This document shows positions 59,501-64,000 of a DNA stretch of 64,000 nt, one piece after another. Origin of the DNA: Heterohyrax brucei (lineage: Eukaryota; Chordata; Mammalia; Hyracoidea; Procaviidae); contig CM053154.1 of NCBI GenBank assembly GCA_028571685.1, positions 7,105,501 to 7,169,500 on the forward strand, in the 5' to 3' direction. Numbering within the stretch: position 1 is the stretch's first letter; every line of letters starts with the position of its first letter. Position numbers and translations under genes: made by a program. Under the pieces are notes generated by a model. It was not told the DNA's origin. It ran no database searches and saw only the letters and a list, made by a program, of their open reading frames with translations.

Positions 59501-62500
59501 GTCGGCAGCCCTGAAGACCCTCACCTAAGCCCTTGTGCTTTTCAGCCGGATGATTTTACGGGCCCCACTGGGGAGATGTCCTGAAACATAATGTGTAGTG
59601 GTAGCCGGTCCTGTTGGGGTCTTCACTGCGCTTCCTTCACCTGCAGGGTCTGTTCATTAACCTGTCCTAACGGACTAAGGCCGCGAAGCCATCCTCTCTT
59701 TGGATGTCGTTTCCATCACCATGTGCCGCCAGCTCAGCCCGAGGCGTTCGAGGGGAATGAGCAGGTGCCCTTTGGGGAAGGAGCCTGGCCGTGGAGCCAG
59801 TGCTGATGGGGCAATTGCCCGAGATCCTTCAGCTTCCAGTGTAGCAGCTCTCTTGGTTTCTAGGCAAGCTTTTGCTGATTTTGTGCTCCCGATCCCTTGT
59901 GCTGTGTGTCATCGAAGACGCTCCTTTTCGGTCGCTGCCCCTTGTCGGTCGCTGCCCCTTGTCGGTCGCTGCCCCTTGCACCTTCTCTTGCTTTTTCTCT
60001 CACGGCTTACAGCAGGGACACGTGTGTTTGTTCACTACGTGGCCCATCTCTTGTCTTCCCAGTGATGCTGACGTCTCAAGGTCTCATTTCTGCCAATGGG
60101 GTTGACCCAGGGTCCCCAGGAATGAACAAGCAGGACACCCCTGCTCCATGCCTGCACCCAGGCCAGAGAGGGGACCCGAAAACCCACCACTTGGTGACAG
60201 CAACATTCCAGAGCAGCCAGGAGCTTATGCTGAGAGTTGTAGGCCCTGATGTGACAGATCGGAAGCCAGGGTTACCCTTGTAACCCTCATAGATGGCTGC
60301 TTCCCCAGACTCCGGGGGCTTCCTTACACCCTTGCACCGATGGAGGGGAGTTGCAGACCTTGTAGTGTCCTCTGTGGATGGCCCTCTCCTCTCTAGTCCT
60401 CTGGCTGTGGACTTGGGTTGCCCTAGTGACCCTGGGCCCTCAGCAGTGTCTTCATCCTTGGGGACCCTGGCCGACTCCACCTCAGCGTCCCCCTTAGGTG
60501 TCACTGTCCTCCATGGCCTGATGGTCAATGTTTCGTGAGCCGTTGCTGCACATTCTGTCCAGCATTTGCCGTTGCAGTGTGAGGGTGAATCCAGCTCCTG
60601 GACTCCATCCAGCCTGGAGCTGAGTGAGACTTTTGATGAGTGACCTTTCTGTCCTAGCTCCCGAGAGTCTGATGCAGGCTCTAGAAGACTTAGACTACCT
60701 GGCAGCCTTGGATAATGATGGGAACCTTTCCGAATTTGGGATCATCATGTCCGAGTTTCCTCTCGACCCACAGCTCTCCAAGTCCATCTTAGCATCCTGT
60801 GAATTTGACTGTGTGGACGAGATGCTGACGATTGCTGCCATGGTAACAGGTATGCCCAGAAGGCCCTTCTTTTGTTTCAGACTCTGCACTAGGTACATAT
60901 TTCATTGAGATCCATTTGAAATGGTATTGGAGGAAGTACCTTGTAGACACGAGGGTTAGTTTTTAAAATTTACTGATGGTGAAGGACTTTAATACGTAAA
61001 AAGAAAAAAAATTTAGTAGTTAACGTAATATGAAAAAAATTGACACCAGGAGCTAGTGGGTTTCGTCCTCAGAAACGTGACAGCCTTTGGGCGCTTGTGC
61101 TGAGAGGGGAGACCTGGGTGCGGGTGGGCCATGAACGTCCATCCTTCCACACTGGAGATCGGAAGGGTGCCTGTTTAGGAACGTAAGCTGTCATCACAGG
61201 GTCATCATCTATGTTTAGAAGGGAACGCAGATCCAGAAAAATGTGTCACGGGAAGCGTTCTTCCACAGGAGATGACATGCCTGGGTTTCAGTTCCCGCCA
61301 GCCTGCCCTCCTGGTGTGTGAGCTGGAGCTTCTGCTCTGATTGCTGCTCTCTGCCTCAGCCTCCGTCCCCTCCTCCCCCCTGCACCTGGGCCCCCAGCTG
61401 TCACCCTCCTCCTCCTCCTCCTCCTCTTCCCACACCTGGGCCCCCAGCCTTCACCCCCGCCCCCTCTTCCAGCACCACAGACCCTGGGCCATCGCTGTCC
61501 TCACCATAACAGAGCAGGCATTAAGTGCAGAAGCAGGCCTCAGGAAAGCAGAGACAGGACCCGGAGGCCGCGCTCTGGACCTGTCTGGTGAGCGAGGCAG
61601 CAGCAACAGCACACGTCTGCAGAGAGCGGGCGTGGTGGAGCCCGGCAGTGACAGCAGCTTTGCTGACCGCCGCCTCCTGCACTCCCCAGCTCCTGACTGC
61701 TTCTCGCACCTGCCGCGTGGTGCTGAGGCAGCTGCTGTGACTCGCTGGAAGACCTTCCTGCATCCTGACGGTGACCACTTCACACTCATCAACATTTACA
61801 AGGCCTACCAAGACACAGTTCTGCGTGCCACCAGCGAGCGTAAGTGAAGGCTGTGACTCCGTCCTCTCCCTGAATGCGGGTGTATTGTCACCCCCTTCTC
61901 GTAGCCCAGCTGGCCACTAGAGTGGAACAGCAGCCAAGGCCCTCAGTGCACCCAGAGGTGTCTTGCTCAGGAGATGCTTGCCCTCTGCTCCTGGCATGTG
62001 AGCTCCGGGTGTGGGCCCTTCTCATTGGGCTCCAGCACTCACCTGGCCCAGCTGCACAGCGCACTTGCTCTGAGCGGTGGCGCAGGGACAGACATACACC
62101 CAGCAGCCCTGGCTCCCGTGTCTGTGTGCCTGCCGTGCCCTGCTGTGCTGCACGGTTTGTCAGTAGACCACAGTGCATGTGGGAAGGATGTAGAGCGTGA
62201 GCGGCCAGCACAGGCAGGGGTGCAGGATGGGCTGGGGTGCGGAGGAGAGGCTCCAGGCTGCCTGCTGGACAGAGAGGGGCAGTGGTCAGGAAGCAGGGTG
62301 ACATTCGTGAAAACAGAGGCAGAGGAGGTGCTGGGGTGTATCAGTTTTCATGAGGGCACCCAGGATGGCAACTTGAAAGGCAGTAGGGAGTTAATGACAG
62401 CGGGGAGTCAGGACTCAACAGCAGACGAGAACATCGCCAGTGGTGCAAAAGCACACAGGAAGCGCGGGGCCTGCTGAGAGCCAGCAGGGTGGGTGGCACC

Positions 62501-64000
62501 ATTGGAACAAGTGTGTGTTCTAGGATGGGGTAAGCGAGGGTCTTCAGCCCACTGTACCAAGGTGGTGTATGTTCCCAGGTCACAGCAGAGTGCAAGATCC
62601 AGCTTAAGTAATGACCTGGGGCAAGACAAGTTAACTTCAAACTACCCTGGGTGACGGAATTGTCATGTACAATTTGCGGCAAGGGCATGCGGCCGAGCCA
62701 GGCTAGTGGTGGCCCTTCTCTGAGGCATTCTTGGGCATCAGAAGAAGTGGTGCCGGACCTGTTTTCCCTCCTGTGCCCCCCCGATTAAGGGTGAGGGTAA
62801 ACCTTGGTTGGCACTGGGAACATGCCACCTCCTGCAGTTCCTCACGTGACCTCCTTTCTAGGAGGGGTGAGTCCCCAGCTGATAGCAGATCACTTCAGAG
62901 CGTCTCTGCTCTTGCTTCTGTCCTAGACTGCGTGGAGAGCTGGTGTCACGAGCACTTCCTACACTGCCCTGCACTCCGGGTGGCCGAGGTCATCCGGGCC
63001 GAGCTCCTGGAGATCGTCAAGCGGATCGAGCTTCCCTATGCAGAGCCCGCCTTTGGCTCCCAGGAGAACACCCTCAACATCAAGAAAGCCCTGCTCTCGG
63101 GCTACTTCATGCAGGTGAGGGTGGCCAGCGCCACGAGGAGCACGGTCTGTGCGGCATCGCCCGTTCTAGACAGGCGTGCACTTAGCAAGATCACTTCAGT
63201 GATGTCAGTGTCTTCTAAAAACAGAAGTAAAAGCCCCTCGTTACTAAAGATTTGGTGTCTAAACATACACCCCTCAAAGGACCAAGCCAGACGACGTTAT
63301 CTTTGTCTTAAAAGACAAAAATCCTTTTTGCTACAGGATAGCGGTTAGAACAGGTACTCTTTGGGACTGAACCTCAGATACAGTCCTGTCTCACTTGCTC
63401 GAGAAGTGAACATTAGTAACTACAAATTCTAATGCCCGACAAACAGAAGCCTTGGTGAAAGCTGACCAGTGTAGCCCCCCGCGGAGCACGTCACACAAGT
63501 GCGGTTCTGTTCCCACGGGGGATGTCCTCCTCTGTGAGAAGAGAAGCTGCTCCACCAGGGGCCTTTGTGAGGATCAAGGAGCTAGACCATCAGTGCAAAG
63601 CACTTGACGTTGGAGAGTGTAGTGGGTGACACACCACCTGATGTGCTTTGCTGGTTGTCAGTTCCTGACAAAACCCCAGCCCTGCCAGGTCTGAGCGCAG
63701 TGCCCTGAGATCACTGAGGTGAGCAGAATCTCCATCCCCATCTCAGTTTTGGGCACAAGGTGCTTATGGATTTTTTTCTCTATCTGAAAATAGGCAACCC
63801 AGGCTGCAGATTTATTCTTGAGCTATCCTGTATGGAGGACTCTGGAGTATTTGAGGTAACCATTTTTGCGCCTGGATCCCCACACTAATGCAGTCTTCTC
63901 CAAACTCTGCCTTGTAGATTGCGCGGGACGTCGATGGGTCAGGTAACTACCTGATGCTCACGCACAAGCAGGTGGCGCAGCTGCACCCGCTGTCCAGCTA
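26254..64000 (+). CDS. DHX32: DHX32, DEAH-family RNA-helicase-like protein (10 coding exons, 3' end outside window)
   Basis: Coding joins: 26254-26535, 34222-34415, 43927-44299, 50369-50614, 51895-51994, 52082-52240, 60658-60849, 61690-61839, 62927-63114, 63918-64000. All introns are GT-AG and phases match throughout, giving 655 codons plus two bases. The N-terminus and whole length match my memory of human DHX32 (about 743 residues), so roughly 90 codons lie beyond the window. DHX32 belongs to the DEAH/RHA group, which otherwise unwinds RNA with ATP. Visible motifs: Walker A G-E-A-K-C-G-K-S (85-92), motif Ia around T-Q-V-H (116-119), T-D-D-M-L (162-166), D-D-I-H in place of D-E-A-H (185-188), C-S-P in place of S-A-T (217-219), motif V region T-T-S-S-G-E (340-345), and motif VI replaced by S-Q-A-E-M-R-R-Q. 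Residues from about 450 on are the helicase-associated part. The altered motifs suggest weak or absent helicase activity (inference). The gene is transcribed away from FANK1, from a shared CpG island. Confidence 0.96.
26800..26960 (+). mobile_element. L1-like fragment
   Basis: The words TGTTGTCAAGGTTC, TGGCTGAACAGTACTCCGTC and GGACCACGTTTTGTG match the order of a familiar LINE-1 stretch. Confidence 0.5.
27170..27385 (-). repeat. AfroSINE, strongly diverged
   Basis: Minus copy recognised by CAAGTCACTTCCAACTCACG, AATGCACCTCATCGGGTTTT and GCACCACCCAGGGGTTCC. Confidence 0.65.
27400..28350 (+). mobile_element. Old L1 3' region
   Basis: The pieces TAGTCCTGGAAACAGCCCTG, CTCAAGGAGCCCTGGTTTC and GGAAAATTGTGCTTAGATC follow the well-known L1M 3'UTR text. 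Open frames here (140, 126 and 107 codons) have no protein match that I recognise. Confidence 0.5.
28399..28722 (+). repeat. Two AfroSINEs in tandem, plus
   Basis: 28399-28550 (CCTTGGGGCACAGTGGTTAA) and 28566-28722 (CCCTGGTGATATAGTATTTA, GGCATTGACTCCACGGCACT). Confidence 0.88.
28745..29060 (+). mobile_element. LTR-like fragment related to 46.26-46.82 kb
   Basis: Shared words with that copy include GCTCCAGGGGAAGGCTT, GCTCTGGAGGAAAG and GATTAGGGTTTACAGC. Confidence 0.55.
29183..29513 (+). repeat. Two AfroSINEs in tandem, plus
   Basis: 29183-29328 (CTCTGGTGGCACAGAGGTTA) and 29353-29513 (TCCCTGGTGATGCAGTGGTT, CAATGGGTGTGG). Confidence 0.88.
29569..30052 (+). repeat. Two AfroSINEs, plus, first is long variant
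   Basis: 29569-29745 has CTTCTGTCAAGATTACAGCC. 29883-30052 has GGGGGTTGCAGTGGTTGCAA and GGAATTGACTCGACAGCAGT. Confidence 0.8.
30108..30290 (+). repeat. AfroSINE, strongly diverged
   Basis: Only the head and the B-box area are still readable (CCTTGGTAGTGCAGGGAGAT, GAGGTTGGGGGTTGGAGCCC). Confidence 0.5.
30393..30545 (+). repeat. AfroSINE
   Basis: Plus copy, GGGGCACAGTGGTTAAGTGC, GTCAGCAGTTCGAATCTACC, GAGTCAACTTGACAGCAGGG. Confidence 0.9.
31241..31432 (+). repeat. AfroSINE with a minus-copy remnant in front
   Basis: 31241-31286 is the tail of a minus copy (CCAAGCCCTTTGCTATGAAG). The plus copy starts at ACGACCCTGGTGGCGCGGCA and ends CTCCTGTAGGGTCTCTTTGA. Confidence 0.75.
34057..34182 (+). repeat. 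AfroSINE, shortened
   Basis: Plus copy with an intact A-box (GGTGGTGCAGTGGTTAAGCA) but no B-box; it ends 40 bp before the exon 2 acceptor. Confidence 0.88.
34222..34415 (+). CDS. DHX32: DHX32 coding exon 2 (residues 95-159)
   Basis: The acceptor is a pyrimidine-rich tract ending CACAG. The translation runs V-P-Q-W-C-A-E-Y to E-T-I-L plus two bases of an Arg codon (phase 2). It carries the motif Ia region (T-Q-V-H-K-Q) and the E-V-G-Y-V-I-P-F-E segment, where DEAH helicases usually have Arg rather than Pro. The donor is GTTGGT, a weak match to consensus, followed closely by a run of seven G. The length of 194 nt fits the frame on both sides. Confidence 0.95.
34650..34960 (-). repeat. L2-like LINE fragment
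   Basis: CCTCCTCCAGGAAGCCTTCC at 34880 and the CT-rich text before it match the reverse strand of an L2 3' end. Confidence 0.55.
35272..35780 (+). repeat. Medium-length interspersed repeat, copy 1
   Basis: It begins GAGATGTATATCAAGGAAGT and continues with AGATCAGCAGGTCAGAGAGC. It contains a 19-bp direct duplication (AGCCAGCTGCAGGATCCAG, 35519-35560) and is related to 36.68-37.15 kb. An LTR origin is likely but not shown. Confidence 0.5.
36190..36362 (-). repeat. AfroSINE
   Basis: Minus copy from CACTGCCACTGAGTCAATTC to CACTACGCCGCCTGGATG. Its head end abuts the palindrome. Confidence 0.88.
36384..36630. repeat. Imperfect palindrome of about 247 bp around a TG/CA core
   Basis: The left arm begins TTTATCTCGGTGGCTTTTGT. 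The right arm ends at 36630 and its reverse complement begins TTTATCTCAGTGGCTTTTGT. The outer 36-40 bp match almost perfectly; the interior is alternating purine-pyrimidine (TG/CA/TA) and is roughly symmetric about ACACGTGT at 36505-36512. Confidence 0.88.
36680..37150 (+). repeat. Medium-length interspersed repeat, copy 2
   Basis: Same order as copy 1: GAGGTTTATGCCAAGGAAAT, GGATCAGCAGGTCAGC, AAGCCAGATGCAGGATCTAG. Confidence 0.5.
37405..37560 (+). repeat. AfroSINE, diverged long variant
   Basis: Plus copy with head CCCTGGTGGCACAGTCGTTC; the B-box part is lost, and the text AAGAGGTGGCAGTCTGCTGG belongs to the long block. Confidence 0.75.
37945..38115 (+). repeat. MIR
   Basis: It has the conserved core CCTCAGTTTCCTCATCTGTA followed by AAATGGGGAGGG and GTGAGCATTAAGTAGGTTAG. 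Confidence 0.85.
39478..42216 (-). mobile_element. RTE-clade LINE (RTE1-like), near full length, broken
   Basis: Read on the minus strand it begins with an endonuclease start (M-N-L-G-K-L-E-I-V, then [10 protein letters not shown], near 42190). The reverse-transcriptase pieces [11 protein letters not shown] and the thumb-like [12 protein letters not shown] follow, and it ends at a short 3' tail near 39480. At least three frames and many stops are needed, so it is inactive. A short part is missing around 40240 compared with the copy at the window start. Its tail (CAACTCATAGCGACCC) resembles the AfroSINE tail. Confidence 0.88.
43345..43400. repeat. TA-rich microsatellite with CA part
   Basis: TATATATATGTATATATAAA followed by TATATATATACACACACATA; strongly self-complementary. 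Confidence 0.85.
43927..44299 (+). CDS. DHX32: DHX32 coding exon 3 (residues 159-283), DDIH box
   Basis: The exon follows TTTTTTCTAG and ends at CAA before GTAAGT. It begins with the base that completes Arg159, then [10 protein letters not shown]. It holds the Walker B position as [10 protein letters not shown] (D-D-I-H at 185-188) and the motif III position as L-N-C-S-P (217-219 C-S-P). It ends with the motif IV segment [11 protein letters not shown]. At 373 nt it is the largest exon in the window. A minisatellite begins about 350 bp into the following intron. Confidence 0.96.
44650..45400 (+). repeat. Minisatellite, 41/43-bp units, with longer flanking units
   Basis: From 44759 to 45215 there are 11 head-to-tail units starting CAGCGTGCTCATGGTGTCT. 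Most are 41 bp; units 3, 6 and 11 are 43 bp owing to an extra TC. On both sides the units are degenerate and mostly longer (about 55-60 bp, with GGCAGCCTTGG). Because 41 and 43 are not multiples of three, every frame stays open for a while, which explains the open frames seen here. Confidence 0.95.
46255..46822 (+). mobile_element. LTR-like element, about 560 bp
   Basis: It starts TCTTAGTCATCTGGTGCTGC and ends ACAGTTCAATCCATGACA, the usual beginning and end of MaLR-like LTRs. The inner part GGGGAAGGCTTTCCCTCTTT is shared with 28.75-29.06 kb. Confidence 0.55.
47565..47931 (+). repeat. Unnamed duplicated segment, copy 1
   Basis: It pairs with 58028-58393 over its length; the best-conserved part is TCTGAAATCCATGTTAACAG CTATTGATC (47831 on). 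No family recognised. Confidence 0.75.
50369..50614 (+). CDS. DHX32: DHX32 coding exon 4 (residues 284-365)
   Basis: The acceptor is TTTTTGACTTTAG and the exon opens D-I-E-K-A-Y-E-T-V. It closes V-G-V-E-R-R-K before GTAATC. It is 246 nt, exactly 82 codons, phase 0 at both ends, so it could be skipped or duplicated without a frame change. It covers the second RecA-like domain with V-V-V-P-L-Y-P and the motif V region (T-T-S-S-G-E, 340-345). A decayed second copy of this exon, splice acceptor included, lies 490 bp downstream. Confidence 0.95.
50615..51894 (+). other. DHX32: DHX32 intron after coding exon 4
   Basis: 1.28 kb. Apart from the exon copy at 51107-51237 nothing is recognised. The 3' half is GC-rich and keeps open frames (97 and 113 codons) that run into the next exon without a protein match. 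Confidence 0.8.
51107..51237 (+). pseudogene. Decayed duplicate of DHX32 coding exon 4, inside the next intron
   Basis: The segment starts after ACTTTTGACTTTAG, the same acceptor as the true exon at 50369. It then follows that exon base by base (ATAGAGAAA, then TATGAAA, AAGGAAGG, CCAGATCT, CAGAACC, GTGGTCATTCC, CTGAAAGAG) to about its middle. Small insertions and deletions break the frame: relative to the exon it has lost a base at the start, gained two after GAGAAA and lost several near GTC. One frame hits a stop soon after. No matching donor is visible. This is best read as an old tandem exon duplication that has decayed; it is unlikely to be spliced productively. Confidence 0.8.
51895..51994 (+). 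CDS. DHX32: DHX32 coding exon 5 (residues 366-399)
   Basis: The exon follows GGCCTTCTGCAG and reads [10 protein letters not shown] to L-S-P-S plus the first base of Gly399 (phase 1). It spans the position of helicase motif VI. Canonical DEAH proteins have Q-R-A-G-R-A-G-R there; this exon has [11 protein letters not shown] (381-391), so the arginine-finger pattern is gone. The intron that follows is only 87 nt and is open in the same frame. Confidence 0.94.
51995..52081 (+). other. DHX32: DHX32 87-nt intron, open in frame
   Basis: It begins GTACAC and ends CTTGCAG. It is GC-rich, exactly 29 codons long, and in the DHX32 frame has no stop. Retention would insert 29 residues rich in Arg, Ser, Gly and Gln just after residue 399. 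Confidence 0.9.
52082..52240 (+). CDS. DHX32: DHX32 coding exon 6 (residues 399-451)
   Basis: The exon opens by completing Gly399, then [10 protein letters not shown], and closes L-N-Q-P plus one base before GTAGCC. It is 159 nt (53 codons) with phase 1 at both sides, so skipping it would keep the frame. It links the second RecA-like domain to the helicase-associated region, with [11 protein letters not shown] as the typical conserved helix. Confidence 0.95.
52372..52560 (-). repeat. AfroSINE, strongly diverged
   Basis: Minus, seen from GCCCCACATCACAGAGTAGG, CTCCACTGGGCTGTCTAGGC and AGTTGGCTGGTAAGCTGTCG. Confidence 0.5.
53420..53545 (-). repeat. MIR
   Basis: Core of the reverse strand: CATTTTACAGATGAGAAGGC, then GAGAAGCTAAGTAACTTAGG. 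Confidence 0.8.
53852..54022 (-). repeat. AfroSINE, long variant, diverged
   Basis: Minus copy, TACTGTTGGTTCTAACTCCC, GGGTTTGAACTGCTGACTGC, CCACTGCGCCACCACAGCTC. Confidence 0.8.
54822..54960 (-). repeat. SINE-like repeat with a tRNA-Gly-like head
   Basis: The minus strand begins GGGCATGGTGGTTGGTTTGC and continues AGAACTCTCGCCTTCCGTGA, close to the glycine tRNA pattern, with T-arm GGCTTCGATTCCCAGCC. The flank CAACACACAAGTGTCCACTG matches the copy at 10.91 kb. Confidence 0.6.
55499..55622 (+). repeat. AfroSINE, shortened
   Basis: Plus copy, CCGTGTGGTGCAGTGGTTAA; it lacks the B-box part. Confidence 0.85.
57650..57790 (+). repeat. MIR, diverged
   Basis: CTGACCCTGCCACTCGCTAC, then CGGCACCTCGGTTCCTTTAT and CAGAGTTGTTGAAAAGG, in MIR order. 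Confidence 0.7.
58028..58393 (+). repeat. Unnamed duplicated segment, copy 2
   Basis: Pairs with 47565-47931; both end CTCATAAAACCTTCCACACC or a close variant. Confidence 0.75.
58603..58752 (-). repeat. AfroSINE
   Basis: Minus copy, TTGCCACTGAGTCAATTCTG to AACCATGATGCCAGCAGGGC. Confidence 0.9.
59929..59979 (+). repeat. Three tandem 17-bp units
   Basis: Three copies of CGGTCGCTGCCCCTTGT, the last ending CA. Confidence 0.95.
60658..60849 (+). CDS. DHX32: DHX32 coding exon 7 (residues 452-515)
   Basis: The exon follows CTTTCTGTCCTAG. It reads [12 protein letters not shown] to I-A-A-M-V-T plus one base, then GTATGC. It is 192 nt, phase 1 to phase 1. The sequence [17 protein letters not shown] is the winged-helix signature of DEAH C-terminal regions, followed by the start of the helicase-associated (HA2) domain. 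Confidence 0.95.
60850..61689 (+). other. DHX32: DHX32 intron after coding exon 7
   Basis: It holds a CTC-rich tract (61361-61470) with two copies of CACCTGGGCCCCCAG. A 168-codon frame (61341-61847) is open into exon 8 only because of that tract. Confidence 0.8.
61690..61839 (+). CDS. DHX32: DHX32 coding exon 8 (residues 516-565)
   Basis: The exon begins after CTCCCCAG with A-P-D-C-F-S-H-L and ends R-A-T-S-E plus one base before GTAAGT. It is 150 nt, phase 1 at both ends. It has the HA2 motif [18 protein letters not shown], typical of DEAH proteins (their usual form is S-D-H-L-T-L-L-N-V-Y). Confidence 0.95.
61840..62926 (+). other. DHX32: DHX32 intron after coding exon 8
   Basis: 1.09 kb of GC-rich sequence. 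No repeat or gene recognised; open frames on both strands lack domains. Confidence 0.8.
62927..63114 (+). CDS. DHX32: DHX32 coding exon 9 (residues 566-628)
   Basis: The exon follows TTCTGTCCTAG. It reads [12 protein letters not shown] to L-S-G-Y-F-M-Q and ends in phase 0 before GTGAGG. The W-C-x-x-x-F-L and K-A-L-L-S-G-Y-F segments are the conserved end of the helicase-associated domain. The count of 188 nt closes the frame left open by the previous exon. Confidence 0.95.
63115..63917 (+). other. DHX32: DHX32 intron after coding exon 9
   Basis: 0.8 kb, nothing recognised apart from MIR/L2-like scraps such as GTGAGGATCAAGGAGCTAG near 63.57 kb. Confidence 0.75.
63918..64000 (+). CDS. DHX32: DHX32 coding exon 10, cut by the window edge (residues 629-655+)
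   Basis: The exon follows CTGCCTTGTAG and reads [11 protein letters not shown] to L-H-P-L-S-S plus two bases. It starts the C-terminal OB-fold part of DEAH proteins (usual form A-x-x-x-x-x-G-x-Y-x-T-x-x-x-x-x-x-x-I-H-P-S). Neither a donor nor a stop codon is reached in the window. Confidence 0.94.
   Translation, partial: MARDVDGSGNYLMLTHKQVAQLHPLSS

Larger units (their letters stand above)
52241..60657 (+). other. DHX32: DHX32 intron after coding exon 6
   Basis: 8.4 kb, GC-rich. It holds four AfroSINEs, two MIR, one tRNA-Gly-headed repeat and the second copy of the unnamed segment. A 309-codon antisense open frame (58555-59484) includes translated SINE sequence at its C-terminal end. Confidence 0.7.

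Noticed and set aside
61341..61847. 168-codon frame as an extended exon 8
   Set aside because: The upstream part is a CTC-rich tract; the frame of DHX32 and the AG acceptor at 61688-61689 fix the real exon start.

Overview
The window is vertebrate nuclear DNA, almost certainly from an afrotherian mammal and most likely an elephant. Two things support this. More than forty copies of a tRNA-headed SINE of the AfroSINE type are scattered through it. Two broken RTE-clade LINEs of the kind known from elephant genomes are also present, and their 3' tail resembles the SINE tail. Genes are split by long introns with GT-AG junctions, and there is one CpG island. Nothing bacterial, viral-episomal or CRISPR-like is visible.

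Layout. From 1 to about 15.09 kb is the left part of a first intron of a minus-strand gene, recognised as FANK1 from a four-codon first coding exon (M-E-P-Q plus one base) followed by a perfect splice donor. It is filled with RTE, L1, LTR, mariner and SINE debris. From about 14.86 to 15.7 kb is a GC-rich CpG island, read as a shared head-to-head promoter for FANK1 (minus) and DHX32 (plus). From 15.5 kb to the end is DHX32, a DEAH-family RNA-helicase-like protein. Ten coding exons (26,254 to 64,000) join without any frame error into 655 codons plus two bases. The window cuts the gene inside an exon, so the last part (about 90 codons, from my memory that the human protein is about 743 residues) lies to the right.

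The DHX32 reading frame keeps the Walker A lysine, but the DEAH box reads D-D-I-H, SAT reads C-S-P and the motif VI arginine pattern is lost. The protein is therefore probably a degenerate helicase rather than an active one. The introns hold repeats and some unusual structures: a decayed second copy of coding exon 5, an 87-nt intron open in frame, a 41/43-bp minisatellite, a palindrome of about 250 bp, two mariner 3' halves in inverted orientation, and an unnamed pair of related segments about 10 kb apart.

No new multi-gene system is visible. The most useful points for follow-up are the DHX32 gene-structure oddities and the composite repeats. All family names come from recall of consensus sequences; no search was run.
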